Assembly (NCBI GenBank): GCA_028565635.1
Contig: JAOXYB010054523.1
Coordinates: 1-11,306 of the forward strand
Source of the DNA: Phoronis ovalis
Lineage: Eukaryota; Phoronida; Phoronidae
Reading direction: 5' to 3'
Length of the DNA: 11,306 nucleotides
Shown here: one piece after another, positions 1-6,389 of the stretch
Layout: every line of letters starts with the position of its first letter
Position numbering within the stretch: the stretch's first letter is position 1
Notes under the pieces: model-generated
Told to the model about the DNA's origin: nothing
What the model saw: the letters and a program-made list of their open reading frames with translations, nothing else
Databases searched by the model: none
Program-made: the position numbers and the translations under genes

Positions 1-2859
1 CTTTTCATTAGAAACTTTTTTTAGATACCCTATATACTTATCAGCGTTGTATCTGAATCAAAATACCCTACTAAAATTAATCACCCTAAATTCGTACAGA
101 TAATCATATGCCTAACGCACGTTAACGTTCTAACAATAAATATGTTTACGCGATTTTTTCCAAAAACATATCCACGCAATCCTTTTTTTGTACAACAGTG
201 CCACACATCTGTTGTCACGGTAACCCGGGGACAATTTTTTGCCCGCTGTCTTACCTTTCCACTGTGTGCTCTGGAAACATTTTTGATCAAAATGACTATA
301 TATAATTCGGTAAGGATGATATACTATCAAAATGAACCATTGTGAGCATAAGCATAATTGTTGTTCTTAAATTACGTCTTATCTTTGTCCTTTCGCCTTT
401 AATTAATTCATTCCAGTATTTTGATTCTGCTTGGGTTATTTATCGCTTCATTTGTCATATTGTTTGAAACAACAAAAGCAGCCACATTGCAATTTTAAAC
501 GATTATATTACTGTTTTGAAATCAAATTAAGAGTACATACGATGGAACTGCTTGAAGTGAACTAATTTAAAAAAATTATTCTTCGGAGTTTTCATATCAA
601 GACTGTGGGTTCTTATGTTAGCCGGTCTGACAGGCAGACACGCTAAGCGTTTATTATCACCTATATATGTATGCTAAAGCGAAACAAAATTGTACATTCC
701 TTAAACCTGTGGAACCTAACTTAAAATAAGTAACAAGTAAGAAACAATGATTACTTTTAGATAAAAAAATATTTAAATTTTTGAATTTTTTTTCTTACAA
801 ATCGTGCCAATTTGCTTATTCCACAAAATATAGTTGTGAAAAACAAAGTATTCCATGCACGCTAGTATAGAAAAGAGAGAAAAATAACCGCCAAAACGTA
901 TACAAATATCCTTAGTTTACATCATTTTCAGCTACTCGCGACTCCCTGCTCGCGACTTATTTATTCTAAAATAAATTAACAGCATAACATTTTCGATTTA
1001 GCCAATTTTATTGAGTATTTTGTATTGTATTGCATTCCTAATGTAATAATTCAATTCACAGGAACACTTGATACTAAGATAAGTATTAACCCTCAGGTTT
1101 TCACCGTTATTAAATGTTTACAAATGTGTGACTGGATTTTATTTTTGCATCTCAAGTAGAACATGACGTATTTTGATAATTTAATTCGTAACGTATATGT
1201 ACATCCTAATTCTATAATGCATAATATATTAACATAATAATATTCACCAAGGCCTTCGCGTGTAGATATATGCCAGCCAAGGGGCGGTATAGCCATGGTA
1301 CATAGGTATATGAAATAATACATGATTGCTTTGATATTTATTATTAACTTTTTCAAATTGTGTTGTTTTTTTTTCTTTTTCTTTGGTTTCAATAGATTGC
1401 TTTCAACAGTACATTTAAAAATAGACTTCGTTAATTGAAGTGAAAAAAATCTACACTGCAGCAGTATACTTTCAATGTGTGTATCTGCTTTTTAGAATTA
1501 AAAATATATATTTCTAAAATGCTATATAGTCTACCCTAGAGGCTGGCGGTCTTGTCTTATTGCTGATTCAATATTATCACAGCAGTGGCCGCTTAACTAT
1601 ATATACCTTCACAGGGACAATAGCAGGGGGACTAAACTAATTTTCATTACTCATCACGAACAATTTAGTTTATCCAAATACAAGCAGTATAATGCACGGC
1701 AGAACACGTCCCTAATTTGAAAGTAAATTGAATCTCTAAGTTCTGTATATGCGAACAGTTATCTACAATTAGAAATTATATATTAATTGACCCATAGGCC
1801 TCTTGGGGTATCGGTCAGCTTAACTTAATAATGCACCTCCCCAAGACATCTGCAAATTAACATCTACACATATAGGCAACAAGTCACGTACTATATAGAT
1901 TACACATATTTTAAGTATACTGAGTGTGGTCGGACTTTATGTTGACCGAAGAATGAAAATATACAGTGGTCGGGTATTCTGGGTATTCAATTTTTTAAAA
2001 CCTTCATTGTCCATATACTAGCAAAGCTGCAAACTTTGTAAATTCATTATTTCTTCTTAAAAAGTTTGTAAAAGTAAACTGGATGAAAAAAAGAAAGTAA
2101 TAAATAGTGTGTGTTCAATATCTGTCTTAACGGTAGTGACATGCACATTTTTTAATTTTGAAAGTACTATTAACAATTAGATATAGTTTGAAAAGCAATT
2201 GTTAATTTGTTTTAATTTGCACTGAAATTTAATTTTTCTAAAATAGTTACAATTCTACCATGCTATTATTAAAACCCCGCCAATCATCGATATTATACGT
2301 GTACACGTATCCGTGAATATTTGCATGTCGCCAAACGCAGAAAGAAGTCAGATACTAAACGTTTTAGACAACAAGGTAATATTTTATACCTTTTATTAAA
2401 AATGCAATATTTGTAATTCTTCTGTTTATTTTCAATCTGTAAGACAGATAAATTTAATGACAACAGAGCGTGTACGTACGATATATATTTATTAGCTATT
2501 TAAGGTGTCGTAGTACATTAAGGCGTGTATAATTTCAAACTATGTTTTCGCAATTAGAATGAAGACATAGGCACGTGATGAAAGTGTACATTTAACAAAT
2601 AACAATATAACTATACTTTATTACAAATCAAAAAATTATATTGTGGTCACATGACCTGATGATATGCGATTCTAGGAGGAAATATTAAAAACAAATAAAA
2701 AATAACTCCTAAAAAAATACGTATTGATCTGCAAAATCGTTCCCAAAGTTTTACATGTTTGTTTTCTTTACGAGTTATGGATTTTTTAAAAGTTATTTAT
2801 GTGCCGACTACACATCAATGTAACTGGAGCTTCATTGGCTTTTGTAACTACTTTTCCAG
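1..2859. other. AT-rich noncoding region, no supported gene
   Basis: No convincing exon, tRNA or rRNA is visible on either strand. The longest reading frames here are under 100 codons, rich in Lys, Asn and Ile, and follow homopolymer runs; one at 1093-1392 on the minus strand opens with a poly-Lys run that is just a T-tract. The stretch presumably contains the upstream regulatory DNA, and possibly a noncoding 5' exon, of the secreted-protein gene starting at 2862, but I cannot place a transcription start. Confidence 0.6.
2295..2310. repeat. Perfect 16-bp palindrome
   Basis: ATACGTGTACACGTAT equals its own reverse complement over all 16 positions. It lies about 550 bp upstream of the secreted-protein start codon. 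It could be a dimer-type transcription factor site or a chance palindrome in AT-rich DNA; no known factor is assigned. Confidence 0.5.
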
Positions 2860-2860
2860 A
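2838..2860 (+). promoter_or_regulatory. Putative 3' splice site just upstream of the start codon
   Basis: The stretch ends in ACTTTTCCAG at 2859 and is followed by AT and then the ATG at 2862. A pyrimidine-rich run ending in CAG suggests that the start codon sits two bases into an exon and that an upstream 5' UTR exon is spliced on. If so, the longer in-frame start at 2799 is intronic and not used. RNA evidence is lacking, and a continuous 5' UTR is the alternative. Confidence 0.4.
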
Positions 2861-2861
2861 T

Positions 2862-3335
2862 ATGACACTACTTGCTTTTACTGCAGTTTTACTTATTGGT
2901 GCATGTTGCCTCGGCAGTACGCGTGGCGATCATGTCCATCCACCTGGTGATATGATGTCTGAGTTTCTCAGAAATATGTACGACACCAAGGGCGATGTCG
3001 GGAACGATTTAGGAGAAGATGTCGGGGACGATTCCCCTTATTCATGTGGAGCAGACAAACTGTGCAACAAGGTCTGTCCATATTTGCACGACTTGTACAT
3101 CGCCGACCAATCAGAGGACGGTATCCTCTTTACTTGCTTCGGCTTGGAAAAATATATGATGCCTGCACCCACCTATAAGAATAAGTGTAAAACACTATGT
3201 CGCGAAATATATAAATTTTCAGCAGCTGACAGGCCACAGGAAGTGAAGGATTGCATCGGTGGAGTTCTTCCTGCGGGCTGCAAAGATGATGCTTCTTGTT
3301 CGAAGTGGTGTTTACCGCTTCACCTTTTGTCACAG
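2862..3335 (+). CDS. Secreted Cys-rich protein, coding exon A (residues 1-158)
   Basis: This exon carries the signal peptide, acidic linker, modules 1 and 2 and the first part of module 3. It ends in CAG before GTAAGAAT, a strong 5' splice site. Reading on would add only three codons before a stop, which supports splicing here. Confidence 0.8.
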
Positions 3336-3821
3336 GTAAGAATTTAGAAACAAATTTATTTAATTTTCTATGTTTTTTATTATGTTAAGTTATTTATTAA
3401 ACCATGAATTGGTGTTTTCATAACAACAGATGGATGTCATAAGATAGCAACAGATACATGATTGTTTCTAAAAAAAACTATAATATAGAGTTTTTACAAT
3501 ATATATTTCTAATAATTTAATTATCTGGTAATTAAGAACAGATTTTCATATAGTTTCTTAATTGCACTACTATGACATATTGAAAATTTAGGATATATAA
3601 AACGCTAAGAGTGAACATGAATCGCTTACTGTTCATCGTTCTTACTACAGGCAAGCAGCGAATTCATCAGAGATTGCACAAACACAGGAGTACCACCTTT
3701 TGACTGTAATGATGACACTGTGTTTGCTAGTACCTGCAAGGAATGGATCCAAAACTTTAATCTGCATCCGGAGCATTTCACCCAGTGCTCTGCGTTTGGG
3801 AAGCATAAGAAGAAGAATTAG
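2862..3821 (+). CDS. Secreted cysteine-rich four-module protein, two exons (family not recognised)
   Basis: CDS join(2862..3335, 3651..3821) gives 214 residues; the 315-bp intron is phase 0 with GTAAG and CTACAG ends. I chose ATG 2862 because it starts directly with a signal peptide (residues 1 to about 22: MTLLAFTAVLL core, then GACCLGSTRG) and has a purine at -3; the in-frame ATG at 2799 would bury it. Residues 45-57 form an Asp/Gly/Val acidic linker. From residue 62 there are four tandem modules with Cys at 62/68/72/92, 109/113/131, 140/146/150/167 and 177/187/204, so equivalent cysteines recur every 36-41 residues. The common plan is C-x5-C-x3-C-x(16-19)-C; module 2 lacks the first Cys (Pro103) and module 4 the second (Phe183), leaving an even 14 in the mature chain. 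The tail is basic (GKHKKKN). There is no other membrane segment, so it is probably soluble and extracellular. I recognise no named domain and assign no function; an orphan immune, matrix, mucus or venom-type protein are all possible. Confidence 0.8.
3651..3821 (+). CDS. Secreted Cys-rich protein, coding exon B (residues 159-214)
   Basis: It begins after CTTACTACAG and stays open in the frame left by the first exon, completing module 3 (Cys167) and adding module 4 (Cys177, 187, 204) and the Lys-rich tail before TAG. The seamless continuation of the 37-residue Cys periodicity across the junction is the best evidence that the two exons belong together. The intron falls inside module 3, not at a module boundary. 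Confidence 0.78.
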   Translation, partial: ASSEFIRDCTNTGVPPFDCNDDTVFASTCKEWIQNFNLHPEHFTQCSAFGKHKKKN

Positions 3822-3859
3822 CTCTTCAAGTGAATATTGGTGAAGATAAGCAAGATATG

Positions 3860-3865
3860 AATAAA
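3860..3865 (+). terminator. Poly(A) signal AATAAA, proximal
   Basis: AATAAA lies 39 bases after the stop codon and is followed within about 45 bases by a T/GT-rich tract near 3899-3917, the usual layout of a cleavage/polyadenylation site. It would give a very short 3' UTR. Confidence 0.55.
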
Positions 3866-3977
3866 CAGACATTTTTGATACATAGACAATTAATATTGTT
3901 AGTAGTTTTTTTTTGTTTATTACATTTTGTTTCACTCTTTTGTTACTTTTTGTACACAAATCAAATTCTCGAAATAC

Positions 3978-3983
3978 AATAAA
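3978..3983 (+). terminator. Poly(A) signal AATAAA, distal
   Basis: A second AATAAA lies 157 bases after the stop and is followed by a T-rich run near 3999-4006. Either this or the proximal signal could end the secreted-protein mRNA. Confidence 0.45.
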
Positions 3984-4987
3984 TCCTTCATCTCATCTAT
4001 TTTTTTCCGTTTCCATTTTCTGGCAATGTTTTGAACTGTCAGAGGCAGCATTTTTAGTTAATGGTAGATAATAATGTTTCTTCTTCATAGTGGTTGGGGT
4101 TTGTTTATTATTAGATATCAACAACTTTAATCGCACATAGACAAAACGATTAAATAATAACATTTACTTTCCACGTGCTACCAACATAACTGCTGGCATG
4201 CCGACATGTGTTGATCGACCGGAAGTGACAACATTGAGAATCGAAGTAACCACAAAGCATACATATGTAGCGAACCTCTTTGAGTACAAGACATTATCTC
4301 CCAGAGAGAGACGTGAACATTTATTTTGCAAATTACTTACTCTAAGCAGTTTTAAAAAATGATGAAACTTCTGAAAATGCAAAACAATATCTAAAACAAT
4401 TAATTTTTGGCTACAGTGGAGGAATATAGTGAACAACGTTACGTACTGGTATAGTGGAGGAATAGTGAACAACATACTGGTACGTTGTCAGATATTACCA
4501 GCCGTCAGGTTTAAACGGCGAGTCGATTACGAATAGTAATTTCGGTTTGTGAAATACTTGTCTTGCATTAAACAAATGTGGGACTGAAATATGGGATCTT
4601 GATCGAGTCATGTTTTAATGGTTGTTTTAATTGGAAACCTGTTACAAATTAATATAAAATATCAAGCTATTACAAATAAAAAAAAACAACAAACAAATAT
4701 ATACCATTATGCATTAGAATATCAAATTTGTATACACTGTTTCATGGCTGTAAGTGCAATCATGCCCTAGCAGCATTAGCTATGTCTCCTTGATGTTGGC
4801 GTTTGTTTATGTGATCATGTGGCCTATTACCATTGTGGACTCAGTAATACGTTTTCTTTAGTACCTAATCGCTATATATAATTAATATAATGGGATATAT
4901 AGATAATTAATATGTAGACTAAATAACAAGACGTTTTCATATGGAAATCCCTGTTTAATATCGAGGTGTTGTGAGGTCGCAGCCACA
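3984..4987. other. Intergenic region, no supported gene
   Basis: AT-rich sequence between the secreted-protein 3' end and the next candidate exon. The only structured item I see is the tandem duplication at 4415-4487. The 103-codon minus-strand frame at 4164-4475 partly runs through that duplication and has no domain-like features. Confidence 0.5.
4415..4487 (+). repeat. Two-copy imperfect tandem duplication, 38-bp offset
   Basis: AGTGGAGGAATATAGTGAAC at 4415 recurs at 4453 as AGTGGAGGAATAGTGAAC, followed in both copies by AAC...TACTGGTA. The second copy is slightly shorter through small deletions. It looks like a local slippage duplication. Confidence 0.6.
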
Positions 4988-5017
4988 ATGGAGGAAAAGG
5001 ATGATACTGTAGCAGAG
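4988..5017 (+). CDS. Speculative short first coding exon (MEEKDDTVAE)
   Basis: An ATG in a good initiation context (GCCACAATGG) opens ten charged codons that end in GAG directly before GTATAC, a possible 5' splice site; unspliced, the frame runs 47 codons to a TAA. The acidic composition and less AT-rich flank differ from the surroundings. I found no matching phase-0 exon between here and the pinin promoter, so this could be a nested-gene first exon, a noncoding-transcript fragment, a relic or chance. No family is recognised. Confidence 0.2.
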
Positions 5018-6001
5018 GTATACCGTGTAGTTTGGTTTCAAAAAGTGAACATTTTCGGTCCGAAATTACCTCTAAGTAACACTGTCACTGGCTGCGAAAA
5101 TTTAACCCTAAAAGCAAGACTCATTGCATAAAAAGTAGGCTCTACAAAAGATTAAAGAATTAAAGCTAAAACCATGCGTAACCATGCGTATCCTTGTTCG
5201 TACAAATCATCCATTCTCTACCCTAAACGCGTAACGCGTATTATACACCTGGTGCTAAAAAAACATTCCTTTCGCGCTTTTTTTATGATTACCAACACTT
5301 GACATGAACGACCCCAGGATAGCTACCTCGGAGACCAATTCCAAAGTTACCTGTGGCAATTCAAAGGCTTGCAGTCTAGTAGTTTGCGACTTTTGCTGTG
5401 TTAAAATGTAAACATTTTAAATCGTGAATTTAATGTATAAACACCAGAAATGACGGAGGTAAAGCTATTTATTTACTCCAGTTCAACTGATCTTCTCGTG
5501 AAACATAATCTTCAGAAATCGATGAGTAATACATCATTTAAAAAGATGTTGGAAATGTACACAGCGTTTCCTAAAATATGACACAAAATACATTATATAC
5601 ATTTTATAATATCAATTAAATATTTTTTTTGTATACGCGTTGTAATTATGCATTAAATATAAATTTTGATTTCTAAATTTGTTTTACAAAGCTTCATATT
5701 GGGAAGAACACAATTTTGGAAAATAACGTGTTATTACTTTTATGTTATCATTTTAAAGTACGCTTTAAAACGTGTGAGACGTCCCAAATGTCTGCTCACT
5801 GCATGTTGCCTCTCTAGTCATGAACGGCTAGGCTGTCCATTTCTGGGTCATATCATCGCCAAGATAGCCTAGTATTGTACTATTTGGCACTCATAATTGC
5901 GTTTCGGTCATGCTAATGCAATGCCTATAATAAGATATGTCTAATAACATGTTATAGAGGGAGCTGAGGTACATGGAACATCGCAAACAATAATATGTCA
6001 C
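5018..6001. other. Intergenic region, no supported gene
   Basis: Mostly AT-rich with no recognisable exon. Two CG-containing spots, ACGCGTAACGCGTA near 5227 and the segment around 5770-5870, stand out from the background but have no convincing reading frame. The 68-codon frame at 5666-5872 shows no family features. Confidence 0.45.
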
Positions 6002-6078
6002 AAAAACTATATAGTGTTGAAATAAAATAACATTTTTGAAAATGAACTTTTATTTTTATTGAAACACTATATATTTTT
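6002..6078. repeat. 77-bp AT-rich imperfect palindrome
   Basis: AAAAACTATATAGTGTT at 6002 pairs with AACACTATATATTTTT ending at 6078, and pairing continues inward through A/T-rich arms to a small central hairpin CATTTT-TG-AAAATG at 6031-6044. The whole unit could fold as one long stem-loop. It lies about 120-190 bp upstream of the pinin promoter-like region. It may be a short MITE relic or a cruciform-prone element. Confidence 0.6.
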
Positions 6079-6107
6079 ACTTGGAAAATTAAGCAACGTA
6101 TAACATC

Positions 6108-6131
6108 GTTGATTTAAATTTAAAAATCAAC
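6108..6131. repeat. Short inverted repeat upstream of pinin
   Basis: GTTGATTT (6108-6115) and AAATCAAC (6124-6131) are perfect 8-bp inverted arms around an 8-bp A/T loop. It is adjacent to the larger palindrome and about 130 bp before the pinin start codon. Confidence 0.5.
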
Positions 6132-6200
6132 CATCTTGTCATTTTTTTCTGAAAGTTAATTTTCTGATTGATTTTATCATCATTTCTTTAGTTTGGATTA

Positions 6201-6264
6201 TTTTCTTTCTCCTGAAAGATGGCAGCACAATAGAGCCATTGACGCATGCGCAATTGGCAAAAAA
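6201..6264 (+). promoter_or_regulatory. Pinin core promoter candidate with YY1-like and NRF1-like motifs
   Basis: A pyrimidine tract TTTTCTTTCTCC (6201-6212) is followed by AAGATGGCAGC (6216-6226), one base from the common YY1 consensus, and by GACGCATGCGCA (6241-6252), matching 10 of 12 positions of the NRF1 consensus YGCGCAYGCGCR. An inverted CCAAT (ATTGG) is at 6253-6257. No TATA box is evident. This combination is typical of TATA-less housekeeping promoters in animals, which fits pinin. The transcription start is not determined, and factor binding is inferred from motifs only. Confidence 0.45.
6219..6233 (+). other. Possible minimal upstream ORF (MAAQ-stop)
   Basis: If transcription begins in the pyrimidine tract near 6201-6214, the leader contains ATG GCA GCA CAA TAG ahead of the pinin start. 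A further ATG at 6246 opens an out-of-frame ORF overlapping the pinin start and ending at 6308. Both would dampen translation unless transcription starts later, at about 6249-6262. The ATG at 6219 coincides with the YY1-like motif, so it may be a DNA element and not a translated one. Confidence 0.25.
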
Positions 6265-6389
6265 ATGGCTGCCAGCGTGGTACGCGGAGCGGATGCACTT
6301 CAAAATGAAGTCGAAAAAGCTCGCGAAAGCTTGAAAGGCGCCGATGAAAAGATAAGAAAGCTGACAGGACGTGAACCTGGCGAAAACAG
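6265..6389 (+). CDS. PNN: Pinin coding exon 1 (residues 1-41 plus two bases)
   Basis: Encodes MAASVVRGADALQNEVEKAR and on through IRKLTGREPGEN, the pinin N-terminal coiled coil. It ends AG before GTAAAT, a phase 2 junction splitting an Arg codon; without splicing the frame stops at once in TAA. Confidence 0.92.

Noticed and set aside
1093-1392. 99-codon minus-strand reading frame
   Set aside because: Its Lys-rich start is a T-tract read in reverse and the rest is low-complexity AT-rich sequence with no domain-like pattern.
1801-1846. 8-bp inverted repeat TCTTGGGG / CCCCAAGA
   Set aside because: Short arms with a 30-bp loop and no flanking duplication; too weak to call an element.
2572-2662. 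Possible box C/D snoRNA (GTGATGA then CTGA about 80 bases later)
   Set aside because: There is no terminal stem flanking the boxes and no convincing internal D'/C' boxes; the motifs are short enough to occur by chance.
2799-2861. Upstream in-frame start for the secreted protein
   Set aside because: It would put 21 residues before a well-formed signal peptide, and a likely splice acceptor lies between it and the ATG at 2862.
3645-3959. 104-codon minus-strand reading frame
   Set aside because: It lies opposite exon B of the secreted gene and its 3' UTR; the composition is random and it is an antisense shadow.
4164-4475. 103-codon minus-strand reading frame
   Set aside because: Part of it derives from the local tandem duplication at 4415-4487, and no motif or splice pattern supports it.
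6193-6264. Upstream in-frame start for pinin adding 24 residues
   Set aside because: The added residues are unlike pinin and overlap the promoter-like motifs; ATG 6265 gives the normal pinin N-terminus in a better context.
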